NCBI RefSeq assembly: GCF_012933465.1
Contig: NZ_JABBND010000013.1
Span: 1-64,000, forward strand
DNA length: 64,000 nt
DNA from: Actinomycetospora sp. TBRC 11914
GTDB lineage: Bacteria; Actinomycetota; Actinomycetes; Mycobacteriales; Pseudonocardiaceae
Direction: 5' to 3'
Shown here: one piece after another, positions 16,539 to 26,600 of the stretch
Numbering within the stretch: position 1 is the stretch's first letter
Layout: each line of letters opens with the position of its first letter
Position numbers and translations under genes: made by a program
The notes under the pieces: generated by a model
Databases searched by the model: none
The model's input: only the letters and a program-made list of their open reading frames with translations
What the model was told of the DNA's origin: nothing

Positions 16539-17576
16539 ATGCCACCACCCACCGATGCCCAGTACTTCGAGCTGGGCGACGTCACCCTCGCCCACGGCGC
16601 GACGCTCCGGGGGGCCCGCCTGGCCTACCAGACCTACGGCACGCTCAACGCCGACCGCAGCAACGCGATCCTCTACCCGACCTGGTACTCGGGCTGGCAC
16701 ACCGACAACGAGTGGCTGATCGGCCCCGACAAGACGCTGGACCCGGCCGAGTGGTTCATCATCGTGCCGAACATGCTCGGCAACGGGCTGTCGACCTCGC
16801 CGTCGAACGCCGCGCCGCCCTACGACCACGCGCGGTTCCCGCTGGTGACCTTCGCCGACCAGGTGGAGTGCCAGTACCGGCTGGTCACCGAGCACTTCGG
16901 GATCTCGACGCTGCCGCTGGTCACCGGGTGGTCGATGGGCGCGGGTCAGACCTACCAGTGGGCGGTCGCCCACCCGGAGATGGTGCAGCGGGCGGTCCCG
17001 TTCTGCGGGTCGGCCATCACCGCCCCGCACAACAAGGTCTTCCTCGAGTCGCTCGCGACGGCCCTGGTGGTCGACCCGGTGTACGCCGGCGGCGAGTACG
17101 ACCGGCCGCCGGTGGAGGGCCTGCGCGCCTTCGCCCGCATCTACTCCGGGTGGGGCTTCTCGCAGGCGTTCTACTGGCGCGAGGAGTGGCGCACGCTCGG
17201 CTTCACCTCGCTCGACGACTTCCTCTACGGCTTCTGGGAGGCGTTCTTCCGCGACGGGCGGGACCCGAACAACCTGCTCGCGATGCTCCGGACCTGGCAC
17301 GCCGGGGACGTGGGCAACACCCCGGGCTTCGGGGGCGACACCGAGGCCGCCCTGCGCTCGATCCGGTGCCCGCTGCTCTCCCTGCCCGCGGAGAAGGACC
17401 TGTACTTCCCGCCCGAGGACGAGCAGTGGTCCTCGCAGTTCATCCCGCACGGCGACGTGCGCGTGATCCCGGGGGTGTGGGGCCACTTCGCCGGGGGCGG
17501 GCAGAACGCGGAGGACACGGCGTTCATCGACGCGGCCCTGCGGGAGGTGCTCAAACAGCCCGGCTACACCGGCTGA
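16539..17576 (+). CDS. Homoserine-acetyltransferase-like alpha/beta hydrolase, 345 aa
   Basis: Alpha/beta-hydrolase-fold protein of the MetX-like group. Its N-terminus [29 protein letters not shown] and [13 protein letters not shown] match that group. The nucleophile elbow is GWSMGAGQ with the Ser, the Asp lies in PAEKDLYF and the His in GVWGHFAGG. True MetX proteins carry GGSMGG and act in methionine synthesis; this variant is of the uncharacterised homoserine O-acetyltransferase-like branch, so an acyltransferase or esterase role is open. ATG 16539 is preceded by CAGGGAGG. It converges with the membrane protein gene, whose stop is 6 bases away. Confidence 0.85.
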   Translation: MPPPTDAQYFELGDVTLAHGATLRGARLAYQTYGTLNADRSNAILYPTWYSGWHTDNEWLIGPDKTLDPAEWFIIVPNMLGNGLSTSPSNAAPPYDHARFPLVTFADQVECQYRLVTEHFGISTLPLVTGWSMGAGQTYQWAVAHPEMVQRAVPFCGSAITAPHNKVFLESLATALVVDPVYAGGEYDRPPVEGLRAFARIYSGWGFSQAFYWREEWRTLGFTSLDDFLYGFWEAFFRDGRDPNNLLAMLRTWHAGDVGNTPGFGGDTEAALRSIRCPLLSLPAEKDLYFPPEDEQWSSQFIPHGDVRVIPGVWGHFAGGGQNAEDTAFIDAALREVLKQPGYTG

Positions 17577-17581
17577 GACGC

Positions 17582-18313
17582 CTACGACGCGAGCAGCGAC
17601 AGGACCGCGGCGGCCACGGCCGCCAGGCCGACGACCATCCCGGTCACCGCCACCGGGCGTCCCGCCCGGTGGCGTCCGGTGCCCACGGCCGCGCACGCGG
17701 TCGCGAGCAGCCCGGCGGCCACGAGGGCGCCGAGGGCGAGCGGGGAGGTCCCGAGCGGCCCGAGGACCGGCAGGTGGGCGGCCGGGGCCGCGGCGGCGAC
17801 CACCGCGCCGAGCAGGGCGAGCACGCCCAGGACGAGCCCGACGAGCCCGGGCGCGCGCCCGGTGCCGGGCCCCTCGGGGCGCCCGGGACGGCCCCGGCGG
17901 TCCGGTCCGGCCACCAGTTCGGTGACGGCGTCGTCGTCGGGCGGGGTGGCCCGGACCGGCGCGGGCTGCGGCCGGCGGGGCGGCGCGGCCGGGACCGCCG
18001 GCCGGGCGGCAGTGGCGCGCGCCTGCTCGACGCGCGCCAGGGCGTCGGGGGTGCTGCGCCGGGCGGCGGCCGGGACGGCGTGGCGGGAGAGCTCGGCGGG
18101 GCGCGGCGACGCGGCACGCGGGGCGCCGGCACCGGCGGGGGCAGGTGCGGCCGGGGTCGGCGCGCCGCCGGGGTCCGGGGTGCGGTGGCGCCCGGGGACC
18201 ATCGCCGGGACCGGTGAGGCCGCGACGCCCGCCGGCCGCACCCGCTGCCCGCGGGCCACCGGCACGGCGACGCGCTGGGGATCGGGGCGGGGCGACGGGG
18301 TCGGACGGGGCAT
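17582..18313 (-). CDS. Hypothetical membrane protein with Pro/Ala-rich cytoplasmic part, 243 aa
   Basis: No family recognised. About residues 1-150 are Pro/Ala/Arg-rich and probably disordered; the C-terminal 90 residues form three hydrophobic segments (LVGLVLGVLALLGAVVAA, LALGALVAAGLLATACAAV and VTGMVVGLAAVAAAVLSLL), so the protein is a small membrane protein with a long hydrophilic N-terminal tail. The layout resembles actinobacterial DUF4190-type proteins but without their signature. ATG 18313 has GGAG 8 bases upstream. The CaCA exchanger gene on the same strand ends 113 bases upstream; co-transcription is possible. Confidence 0.65.
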   Translation of the reverse strand: MPRPTPSPRPDPQRVAVPVARGQRVRPAGVAASPVPAMVPGRHRTPDPGGAPTPAAPAPAGAGAPRAASPRPAELSRHAVPAAARRSTPDALARVEQARATAARPAVPAAPPRRPQPAPVRATPPDDDAVTELVAGPDRRGRPGRPEGPGTGRAPGLVGLVLGVLALLGAVVAAAAPAAHLPVLGPLGTSPLALGALVAAGLLATACAAVGTGRHRAGRPVAVTGMVVGLAAVAAAVLSLLAS

Positions 18314-18425
18314 GCGGGGGCTCCGGACGGTCGAGGGTGCGGCTGCCGGTGGGATCGCCCCCGAACGGGGCCGTGTTACCCGGCCGTGACGCGGACGGGT
18401 GCCGGCTGCCTGTCGACGGCGGGCG

Positions 18426-19793
18426 TCACCGCTCCTGCTCCCGGGTGAGCTCGGCGTACGGCGTCCGGAGGCCGTCGCGCAGCAGGGAGCCGAGCGATCT
18501 CCACCGGCGGGCGAAGAGCGCGACCGCGAGCACCACGTAGATCCCGGAGATGATGAGGAGCTCGGCGTCCTGCAGCGGACCGCTGAGCACGGCGGCGAGC
18601 ACGAACTGGAGGGCGAACAGCCCGACGAGGGCGAGCGCGCCGGTCACCGTGATGGACAGCGTCACCAGCAGCGCCACCGCGAACAACGACTGCGCGGCGG
18701 TGAGCAGGAGCTCCTCGCGCTGCTCACCGTCGATCGGCAGGCCGTGCAGCGAGCCGGAGGCCAGCGCGAAGACCAGCGGCAGCGTCCCCACGAGCAGGGA
18801 CCACTGGTTGACCTTCGAGGAGACCAGGGCGGCGAGCGCGTCGGTCGTCTTCAGCCGCCACGCGTAGAGGCCCGCGACGAGGAGCTCCGGGGCCTCGGAG
18901 GCGAAGGGGGCCAACCACTGCACGAGGAAGAACTGGCTGATGCCGAGCTCGGTGCCGGTCTCGACGAGCGAGTCCGCGAAGTGCTCGGCGCAGAGCAGGA
19001 TGATCGCGGCGGCCACGACGAACAGGCCGATGTACCAGGCGCGCCGCGGCGTCGCGGCCTGCCGCCCGACCCACGCGGAGGGCCCGATGAGCTCCGGGTC
19101 CTCGGCGGGCGCCCGGGCGACCCGGATGCTGTACCCGACGAAGATCCCGACGAGCACCACCAGGTCGACGAGCGTGATGCTGACACGGAACGGCAGGGTC
19201 AGGGAGTACAGCGTCGCGACCAGCAGGAACACCAGCGGCACCGAGTCGGTGCGCAGCAGCGTGACCCGGGTGGAGTGGCCCTCCCGGCGGAGGGTGCCGC
19301 CGTCGCCGTGCGGGTCGCGGCCCCGGGACGCGTCGCGCCGCACCCGGATCGCGGCGAGCAGCACCACCAGCGCCCAGCCGATGCCGACGAGGATCCGGTT
19401 GGCGCCGGTCATGTTGGCCAGGGCGAGCCCGCACGGGGACTGCGCCGTCGAGCCCGGCGGCAGGCACGTCGGCCCGTACTGCTGGTAGGCGTTCCCGCCC
19501 TGGATGGTGAACACGAAGTCGACCGCGTACTCGGGCAGGACGGCGACGAGCGCGAGCAGCGCGATGGCGAGGCCGGCGGAGATGTCGACCTGCGCGGCCT
19601 CGGCCGCCCAGGACAGCAGGAACGCCGCCCCGACGATCGCCAGCCCGTAGAGCAGCGCGTCGACCGGCGGGGAGATCGACAGCCCCGCGACGCTCATCAC
19701 CACGCCCGGCAGCGCGAGGGCGACGGTCCCGGCCACCAGGAGGGGGGAGCGGTCGCGGCCGCGCGGCGGGGAGGTCCCCGCGGAGTCGGGCAT
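18426..19793 (-). CDS. Sodium/calcium exchanger (CaCA) family membrane protein, 455 aa
   Basis: Integral membrane protein with about 11 hydrophobic spans and the two alpha-repeats expected of CaCA cation/proton or Na/Ca antiporters: LLALVAVLPEYAVDFVF in the first half and LAPFASEAPELLVAGLYA in the second, each with the Pro-Glu pair that coordinates the cation. A cytoplasmic loop of about 45 residues rich in Arg and Asp separates the halves. The ion transported is not deducible. ATG 19793 is chosen because AGGGA lies 8 bases upstream and the upstream reading frame is Arg/Gly-rich non-coding-like sequence. It diverges from the MscS gene; the 167-base gap holds CCCGAC(ggt)GTCGGG at 19865-19879. 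Confidence 0.85.
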   Translation of the reverse strand: MPDSAGTSPPRGRDRSPLLVAGTVALALPGVVMSVAGLSISPPVDALLYGLAIVGAAFLLSWAAEAAQVDISAGLAIALLALVAVLPEYAVDFVFTIQGGNAYQQYGPTCLPPGSTAQSPCGLALANMTGANRILVGIGWALVVLLAAIRVRRDASRGRDPHGDGGTLRREGHSTRVTLLRTDSVPLVFLLVATLYSLTLPFRVSITLVDLVVLVGIFVGYSIRVARAPAEDPELIGPSAWVGRQAATPRRAWYIGLFVVAAAIILLCAEHFADSLVETGTELGISQFFLVQWLAPFASEAPELLVAGLYAWRLKTTDALAALVSSKVNQWSLLVGTLPLVFALASGSLHGLPIDGEQREELLLTAAQSLFAVALLVTLSITVTGALALVGLFALQFVLAAVLSGPLQDAELLIISGIYVVLAVALFARRWRSLGSLLRDGLRTPYAELTREQER

Positions 19794-19960
19794 ATCGGAG
19801 TCCCTACCCGGCACGGGCCCGCGGCACCCGCCCGCCACGCCGTCCCGACCCCCCTGTCGTGTCACCCGACGGTGTCGGGCACCGTGTCGGGCCGGACCGC
19901 AGAAGGATCCACGACCGACGACCGACCGCACCCGATCGTCCTCGAGGTGAACCCCGCGCC

Positions 19961-20935
19961 GTGCTCCCCCTCGCTGCCCTGCTCCCCGCCCTCGCGCCGC
20001 CCTTCGGCGGCACCGCGCCCGACTGCGCGGCCGACGCCGGCTCCTGGTGCGCCCGGGTCTGGTCCTGGACCGGCACCGCCTGGCTCGCCCGCGGCGCCGA
20101 CGGGACCGTGTCCGTGCTCGTCTCGGTGATCGGGATCGTCCTGGCCGCCGTCGCGCTGCGCACGGTCGTCGACCGCGTCATCTCCCACGTGGCCGCGGGC
20201 GTCGGCATGCCCGGTGTGACCGGTCTGCTGCGCCGCCGGCACCGGGTCAGCGACGCCCAGCGCATCGAGGCCTTCGGGTCCGCCCGGCGCGCCCAGCGCG
20301 CGCGGACCGTCGGCTCGGTGCTGCGCTCCGCCGCGTCCATCGTGATCTTCGGGACCGCGTTCATGATGGTGCTCTCGCGCTTCGGCGTGAACCTCGCGCC
20401 GGTGCTCGCGTCCGCCGGGGTCCTGGGCCTCGCCGTCGGGTTCGGCGCGCAGAACCTCGTCCGTGACTTCCTCTCCGGCATCTTCATGCTGCTCGAGGAC
20501 CAGTACGGGGTCGGCGACCACGTCGACCTCGGGGACGCGGTCGGCACGATCGAGCGCGTCGGGCTCCGGACGACGTCGGTGCGCGATGTCACCGGCGTCG
20601 TCTGGTACGTGCGCAACGGCACGATCGAGCGCGTCGGCAACGCCTCGCAGGACCACGCCGTCGCCGTCGTCGACGTCCCCATCGAGCTCGACGCCGACGT
20701 CGAGGCGGTCGGCCGGGTCGCCGAGCGGGCGGCCCGCGAGGCGGTCGACGACGGCCTCGCCCGCGACGTCCTCGACCAGCCCCGGGTCCTGGGGGTGCAG
20801 ACGGTCAGCGAGTCCGGCATGACGCTGCGCGTCACCACCACGACGCGGCCCAACCGCCAGTGGGCGGTCCGGCGGGCGGTCACCGAGCGGGTGGTGTCGG
20901 AGCTGCGGACGTCGCCGGAGTCCCCGGCCGCGTGA
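19961..20935 (+). CDS. MscS-type small-conductance mechanosensitive channel, 324 aa
   Basis: MscS-family channel that opens on membrane tension to release solutes during hypo-osmotic shock. After a hydrophobic N-terminal segment there is a second span (VSVLVSVIGIVLAAVAL), a third (SIVIFGTAFMMVLSRF) and the pore helix block VLASAGVLGLAVGFGAQNLVRDFLSGIFMLLEDQYGVGD, cited only by its landmarks AGVLG and GAQN. The beta domain follows with VGTIERVGLRTT and VRNGTIERVGN. GTG 19961 has GAGG 13 bases upstream and places the hydrophobic N-terminus at once; an upstream frame is open but non-hydrophobic. It is divergent from the exchanger gene, a pairing that fits ion and osmotic homeostasis. Confidence 0.9.
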   Translation: MLPLAALLPALAPPFGGTAPDCAADAGSWCARVWSWTGTAWLARGADGTVSVLVSVIGIVLAAVALRTVVDRVISHVAAGVGMPGVTGLLRRRHRVSDAQRIEAFGSARRAQRARTVGSVLRSAASIVIFGTAFMMVLSRFGVNLAPVLASAGVLGLAVGFGAQNLVRDFLSGIFMLLEDQYGVGDHVDLGDAVGTIERVGLRTTSVRDVTGVVWYVRNGTIERVGNASQDHAVAVVDVPIELDADVEAVGRVAERAAREAVDDGLARDVLDQPRVLGVQTVSESGMTLRVTTTTRPNRQWAVRRAVTERVVSELRTSPESPAA

Positions 20936-20962
20936 CGGTCGGCGCCGTTAGGGTCGGCGCCC

Positions 20963-21772
20963 GTGGAGAGCCTGCGCCGCGTGGAGGACTGGCCGGTCGA
21001 GCACGCGGCGGCCGCGGTGGTGAGCTCCTCGGGCACCGCCACCCACGGTGAGGCGGACCGGCGCTTCCCGCTCGCGTCGGTGACGAAGCTGCTCGTCGCG
21101 GTGGCCGCGCTGCTCGCCGTCGAGGAGGAGGCGATCACCCTCGACGAGCCCGCCGGGCCGGAGGGCTCGACGGTGCGCCACCTGTTGGCCCACACGTCCG
21201 GGCTGGCGTTCTCCGAGCACCGCGTCATGGCGCCGCCCGGGACGCGGCGGCTGTACTCCTCGGCGGGCTTCGAGGTCCTGGCCGACCACCTCGCAGGGCG
21301 CACCGGCATCGCCTTCGCCGACTACCTCCACGAGGCGGTGTGCGAGCCCCTCGGCATGTCCTCGACGACGCTGGACGGCTCGCCCGGGCACGGCGCCACG
21401 TCGACCCTTGCCGACCTCGCGGTGTTCGCGGGCGAGCTGCGGGCACCGTCGCTGCTGGCGCCCGAGACGCTGGCCGCGGCGCGCACCGTGCAGTTCCCGG
21501 GACTGAACGGGGTGCTGCCCGGGCTCGGGCACCAGAAGCCGAACGACTGGGGGCTGGGCTTCGAGCTCCGCGACCACAAGTCCCCCCACTGGACGGGCGC
21601 GTCGAGCTCGCCGGAGACGTTCGGGCACTTCGGGCAGTCGGGGACGTTCCTGTGGGTCGATCCCGCCGTCGACGCGGCCTGCGTGGTGCTGACCGACCGC
21701 GACTTCGGGGACTGGGCCAAGGAGGCGTGGCCGCCCTTCACGGACGGGGTGCTGGCGGAGCTGGCCGGCTGA
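20963..21772 (+). CDS. Serine hydrolase, beta-lactamase/EstB-like, 269 aa
   Basis: Class C beta-lactamase-related serine hydrolase. The nucleophile motif SVTK (SxxK, about residue 39) is followed by the Tyr motif YSS and a C-terminal HFGQSGT corresponding to the KTG/HxG box. The protein is shorter than AmpC-like enzymes and has no signal peptide, so it is probably a cytosolic esterase or peptidase rather than a lactamase. The family-typical LLAHTSGL is present. GTG 20963 is accepted because the family part starts soon after; the ribosome binding site is weak. A 50-bp palindrome-ended repeat lies just after its stop. Confidence 0.85.
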   Translation: MESLRRVEDWPVEHAAAAVVSSSGTATHGEADRRFPLASVTKLLVAVAALLAVEEEAITLDEPAGPEGSTVRHLLAHTSGLAFSEHRVMAPPGTRRLYSSAGFEVLADHLAGRTGIAFADYLHEAVCEPLGMSSTTLDGSPGHGATSTLADLAVFAGELRAPSLLAPETLAAARTVQFPGLNGVLPGLGHQKPNDWGLGFELRDHKSPHWTGASSSPETFGHFGQSGTFLWVDPAVDAACVVLTDRDFGDWAKEAWPPFTDGVLAELAG

Positions 21773-21783
21773 TCATGCGCGGC

Positions 21784-21833
21784 GCCGAGTGGACCCCGGT
21801 GGCTGGCCCGGCAGCCCTGACGGTCCACTCGGC
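21784..21833. repeat. 50-bp palindrome-ended dispersed repeat, solitary copy
   Basis: GCCGAGTGGAC at 21784-21794 and GTCCACTCGGC at 21823-21833 form perfect 11-base inverted ends, and GGCAGCCCTGACGGTCC in the right half matches the four-copy cluster at 31.3-31.5 kb. It sits between two converging genes and could act as a terminator. Confidence 0.85.
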
Positions 21834-21870
21834 CGGGATCGGTCGCGTCGGCGGGGCTTTTCTGTCACTC

Positions 21871-21899
21871 GATGCAAGCAACGACGCTTCGCTGGCATC
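21871..21899. repeat. Imperfect palindrome with second copy of a 17-mer
   Basis: The segment begins GATGCAAGC and ends GCTGGCATC, an imperfect inverted repeat. Positions 21883-21899 are the reverse complement of 13654-13670 without mismatch. It lies in the same converging gap as the 50-bp repeat and ends 5 bases before the yaaA stop codon at 21905. Confidence 0.5.
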
Positions 21900-21904
21900 C
21901 GGCG

Positions 21905-22636
21905 TCAGCGCGGCACCACGAGCAGCAGCGACGTCGCGTCCGCCCGCTCCACCGGTAGACCCGCGTCGGCGAGGACGGCCTGCACCCCGTCGGTGTCCTT
22001 GGGACGACGCCGGGTCGCCGCCAGCAGCCGGGCCGCGTGCCCCTTGTGGGACTTGTTGGCGTGGCTGACCGTCGTCCGGGACCCGCCGGCGGCCTCGGAG
22101 ACGACGTCGAGCGTCGTCGCCCCCGGCGCCGGGGCCAGCGCCGCGTAGCCGCCGGAGCGCAGGTCGACCACGTGCTCGTCGAGGTCCGCGAGGACCGGGC
22201 CGAGCACCGGGCGCCACACCGTGCGCAGCCCGCCGCGTCCGGGCAGCGCGGAGCCCGCGGAGAGCCGGTAGGCCGGGATCGGGTCGGTGCCCATGACCAG
22301 CCCGAACAGCGCCGAGCAGACCGCGATCCGCCGCCGGGCCGCCGTCGTGAGGGAGCCGGCGTCGAGGGCGTCGTAGAGCACGCCGGTGTAGCGGCGCAGC
22401 GCCGGCGCGGTGCGGGAGGTCCACAGCGCCGCGTTCCGCTCGATCTCGTCGTCCTGCCGCTCGCTGACCCCCAGCGCCTCGCGGGAGGCGGGGACGTCGT
22501 CGGCGAGCGCCACCAGGTCGTCCACCAGCTCGCGGCGCACCACGTTCAGCGCCGGGAACGAGAGCGCGTCGAGGTCGAGCGGCGCGCCGCGACCGCCCGC
22601 GGCCTTGGTCTCGGACGGCGGCAGGACGACGAGCAC
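21905..22636 (-). CDS. yaaA: YaaA family protein (peroxide stress, DUF328), 243 aa
   Basis: Member of the YaaA/UPF0246 family; E. coli YaaA lowers free intracellular iron under hydrogen peroxide stress. The typical start MLVVLPPSETKAAGG is present, as are the middle block RYTGVLYDALDAGSL, the substrate-like motif YRLSAGSALPG and the C-terminal SHANKSHKGHAARLL. The gene begins with GTG at 22636 with a GGGAG about 10 bases upstream. It is divergent from the APH-fold gene with only a few dozen bases between, so each promoter must overlap the other gene's leader. Confidence 0.92.
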   Translation of the reverse strand: MLVVLPPSETKAAGGRGAPLDLDALSFPALNVVRRELVDDLVALADDVPASREALGVSERQDDEIERNAALWTSRTAPALRRYTGVLYDALDAGSLTTAARRRIAVCSALFGLVMGTDPIPAYRLSAGSALPGRGGLRTVWRPVLGPVLADLDEHVVDLRSGGYAALAPAPGATTLDVVSEAAGGSRTTVSHANKSHKGHAARLLAATRRRPKDTDGVQAVLADAGLPVERADATSLLLVVPR

Positions 22637-22668
22637 GGTGCATGATCTCCCGGGAGGGGGTGGGCCGG

Positions 22669-23592
22669 GTGGCGGGGGACTCCGAGGAGCGGTTCGCCGA
22701 GGTGCTCGCGTGGGCCGACGCCCACGTCCGCCGCACCGGGCCCCCGGAGGCCCGCGAGCGGCCGTGGTCGACGGTGCTGCGCCTGCCCACCGCCGACGGT
22801 CCGGTCTGGCTCAAGGCGACGACGGCGGCCGCGCGGGCCGAGGTCGGCCTCTACCGGGTGCTCGCGGCGCGGACCCCGGGGGCGGTCCTCGTCCCGATCG
22901 CCCGCGACGACCGGCGCGGGTGGCTGCTGCTGCCCGACGGCGGCCCGACGCTGCGCGACGGTCCGCCGGAGCGGGTCGCGGACGGCGTCGCCGCGGCCCT
23001 GCGGGTGTACGCCGCGCTGCAGCGGGCTGTGGCCCCGGCCTGGGCGGAGATCCTGGCGGCCGGCGTCCCCGACGCGTCCCCGGCCGCGCTGCCCGCACGC
23101 TTCACCGAGGCGGTGGCCGCCACCGGCCTGGACGACGACGTGCCGCGCCGCCGGGCCCTCGTCGCACACTGGGCCGCCGTCCTCGCCGACTCCCCGGGCG
23201 CGGACCTCGTCACCGTCGACCACCAGGACCTGCACCCCGGCAACGTGCTCACCGCCGGTCCCCGCTTCTACGACTGGGGCGACGCGGTGCTCGCCCACCC
23301 GTTCGCCAGCCTGCTCGTGGCGCTCGGGGGGCTCGCCCGCACCCTCGGCGTCGGGCCCGACGACCCGGCGGTGCTCGCCGCCCGCGACGCCTACCTCGAC
23401 GTCTTCGCCGACCTGGCCGGCCACCGCGAGCTCGTCCGCATCGCCGAGATCGCCTGCCGGGCCGCGGTCGTCGCCCGCGCGCTCACGTGGCACCGCGCGG
23501 TCGGCGCCGCGGGGCCGGACCACCGGTTCGCGGACGCGCCGCGCACGACGCTCGCCACCCTCGGGTCGGCGTCGCCGTTCCACGCGGCGTGA
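22669..23592 (+). CDS. APH-fold phosphotransferase, 307 aa
   Basis: Aminoglycoside-phosphotransferase-like kinase. The catalytic loop is DHQDLHPGNVL with the presumed base Asp, and the metal-binding DxD-equivalent is YDWGDA. The N-lobe retains WLKAT as the ATP-binding Lys motif. The substrate is unknown; such stand-alone kinases act on small molecules and rarely on antibiotics. Three in-frame starts are possible: ATG 22642, GTG 22660 and GTG 22669. I chose 22669 because GGGAGG at 22652-22657 lies 11 bases upstream of it. The SMC-type gene follows after 61 bases on the same strand; a shared transcript is possible, but a functional link is not evident. Confidence 0.82.
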   Translation: MAGDSEERFAEVLAWADAHVRRTGPPEARERPWSTVLRLPTADGPVWLKATTAAARAEVGLYRVLAARTPGAVLVPIARDDRRGWLLLPDGGPTLRDGPPERVADGVAAALRVYAALQRAVAPAWAEILAAGVPDASPAALPARFTEAVAATGLDDDVPRRRALVAHWAAVLADSPGADLVTVDHQDLHPGNVLTAGPRFYDWGDAVLAHPFASLLVALGGLARTLGVGPDDPAVLAARDAYLDVFADLAGHRELVRIAEIACRAAVVARALTWHRAVGAAGPDHRFADAPRTTLATLGSASPFHAA

Positions 23593-23653
23593 CCCCGCTG
23601 CCCCGGTCGGGCGTGAGCCGGGACCGTCGGGGGAGGTCCGTACCCTCCGACGG

Positions 23654-26600
23654 GTGGCTCAGACCGAGCGGAACAGACGCTGGCGGCCGTCCCGCGCCGG
23701 GATCCTGAACGTGTACCAGTACCAGGACGAGGTGCTGGACTTCGCCGACGGACGCCTGCTGCTGCGCGGGGTCAACGGCTCGGGCAAGTCGACGGCGATG
23801 AACATGCTGCTGCCGTTCCTGCTCGAGGCCGACGTCCGCAAGATCGACGCCGCGGGCGAGCAGCGGGGCGTGCTGCGCAGCTGGATGCTCTCCGACAACG
23901 ACGACACGCAGCGCACCGGCTACCTGTGGATCGAGTTCGTCCGCGACGCCGCCGACGGAGGTGTCGAGCACCGCACCGTCGGCTGCGGCATCCGCGCCAA
24001 CCGGAGCACCGACCGCGTCACCACCTGGTGGTTCTCCACCGACCGGCGCGCGAAGATCGACTTCCGGCTCACCGAGGCGGACGTCCCGTTCTCGGCCGAG
24101 GTGCTGCGCGGCGAGCTGGGCGGGCGCGGGGCGGTGTTCACCTCCACCGCGGAGTACCGCGCCGAGATCGCCCGCCGGTTCTTCGGCGGCACCGACCCGC
24201 AGGCCTACTTCCGGCTGCTCCACCAGGTCCGCAACCCCCGGGTGGGCGACCGCATCGACACCGACCTCCCGCGCACGCTCCGCGAGGCGCTGCCGCCGGT
24301 GCCCGAGGACGCCGTCTCCGACGCCGCGCAGCCGCTCGAGGACCTCGAGGACCACCGCCGCAACGTCACCGACCTCGCGAGGACGGCGCAGGCCCTCGAC
24401 GGCGTCGTCGAGGTCTACGCGGACTACGCCCGCCGGGTGCTCATGACGGCCGTCGAGGGTGCCGCCTCGGCGGTCGACGCGGCCCGGACGGCGTCGACGC
24501 GCCTGGAGCGCGACCGGGCGGCGGCCGGTCGCGCGGTGGCGGCCCGCGAGGCGGCGACGCGCGGCGTCGGCGAGCTGACCGACGAGCACGCCCGGGCGAC
24601 GGCGGAGCGCCAGGGCCTGGTGAGCCTCCCGGAGTACTCCGCCCACGCCGACCTGGTCCGCCGCCGCGACGAGCTGACCCGCGCCGACGAGACCACGGCC
24701 ACGCTGGACGCGGTGCGGGAGCGCGCCCGCAGACGGACCACGACGGCGGCCGACGCGGTCGCCGCGGCGCGGGGCCAGCTGGAGTCCGACCTCGCGGGCA
24801 TCACCGAGCACCTGGCGGGGGTGGCGACGGCGGCCCGGACGGCGTCGGCGGGCCCGGCGCTCGCGCGCCTGCCCGACCCGCCCGCCCTGGTCACCGAGCC
24901 GCGTCACGACGAGGCCGGGGGCACCACTGTCGAGGTCCCCGAGGACGCGTCCGATCCGGCGGAGGACCTGGCCACCGCCCTCGTCGGGATCGGCGACGGC
25001 CTGCGGGCACACCGGACGACGCTGCGCGACCTGCGGGAGCGTGCCGTCGCCGCCGACCGCGAGACCGCGGCGGCCGACCGCGCCGACACCGAGGCCGCGG
25101 AGGCCCGGGAGCGCGCCGAGGAGGCCGCCGAGCAGGCCGACGTCGCCCGGCGGGCCGCCCGGGCGGCGGCCGACGAGCACGCCGGGGCCGTCGGCGCGTG
25201 GCGGGGACGCCTCGCCGCGCACCTGGCCGCCGTGCCCGCGGCCGAGCCCGGCGGACCGGTCGGGTGGCTGACGCCCGACGACCCCGCCGAGGTCCCCGAC
25301 GACGCCGACCCCGGCGACGACCTGCGGGCCCGCGCCGACGCGCTGGTGGCGGCCGCGCGGCGGCGCGCCGACGACGCGTCCGGGGCGCTGGCCGCCGCGC
25401 ACGGGCGGGCCACGTCCGCCGTGGAGCAGGTGGGCGGTGAGGTCGAGGAGCTCCGGGCCGAGCGGGCCCGGGTCGAGGCCGCGGGCGAGCTGCCGCTGCC
25501 GCGGGAGCCGTGGCGGACCGACGCCGACACCGCGGACGGTGCGCTGTTCGCGTCCGTCGTGGACTTCGCCGAGGACCTCGACGACGCCGGCCGGGCCGGT
25601 CTCGAGGCGGCGCTGGAGGCCTCCGGCCTCCTCGCGGCACGGGTGGGCGCCGACGGCGCGCTGCGCGGCGCGGGCGGGGAACTGCTGGTGGCCGCCGACC
25701 CGGCAGCGCCCGGCGCGGGCGCGGGCGGGCTCGCGCGGTGGCTGACCCCGGTCGACACCGGGGCCGTGCCGGTGGAGGTCGTGGCCGGCGTGCTGGCGGC
25801 GGTGGGCGACCACCCCGAGGCCGGCGCGCTGTGGGTGCGCGACGACGGGTCGTTCGGCGCCGGACCCCTGCGCGGGCGCCACACCAAGCCCGCGGCCGAG
25901 CACGTCGGCACCGGCGCGCGGGCGCAGGCCCGGGCGCGGCGGCTGGCGGAGCTGGCCGCGCGGGTGGCGGCGGCGCAGGACCGGCTGGTGGCGGCGCGGG
26001 AGGTGTCGGCGGCCCTCGACGCGCACGCCGAGGCGCTGCGCGTCCTCGTGCGCGAGCTGCCCCCGACGCGGGCCGTCGACGACGCGGTGTCCACCGCGAC
26101 GGGAGCGGTGCGCTACGCCGAGCAGGCGCAGGGGCGGTCGGCCGAGCGGTCGGCCGCCGCGACGGAGGCCCGCCGTCGGGCGGACGAGGCGGTGGCGCGC
26201 CTGCAGCAGGAGGCCTCGGACGCGGGCCTGCCGACCGACCCGGCGCGGCTGGAGGAGCTGCTCGAGGCGACCGCCGACGCGGAGCGGGCGCTGGCGGCGG
26301 TCCAGTCGGCCGCCGAGCGGGCGCGGCGCAGCGCCCGGGCGTGGCGCGAGGCGATCGCGGGCTGGGAGCGGGAGGTGGCCGAGCTCGGGCCGGCGGTGGC
26401 CGACCATCGCGCGGCCGCGGGCCACGCGGCCGCGGTGCGCACCGAGCTGGAGACGGCGGAGGCGGCGCTGGGCGAGGAGCCCGCGAAGGTCGCCGCGCGG
26501 GTCGGCGAGCTGGACGAGCACCTGCGGGAGGTCGCGGGCCGGCTGGACGCCGCGCGCGAGGAGCAGACCGGCGCGACCGTGGCCGTGCGCGAGGCCGAGC

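Noticed and set aside
14386-16548. 720-codon minus-strand frame containing the HNH protein at its end
   Set aside because: Only the last 127 codons have the HNH signature; the rest lies opposite the GH13 gene and is low-complexity.
20963-21772. Secreted beta-lactamase
   Set aside because: The SxxK and Tyr motifs fit the superfamily, but there is no signal peptide and the protein is short; an esterase-like role is more likely.
22669-23592. Aminoglycoside resistance gene
   Set aside because: The protein has the APH kinase fold, but nothing in sequence or context shows an antibiotic substrate; stand-alone relatives are common chromosomal kinases.
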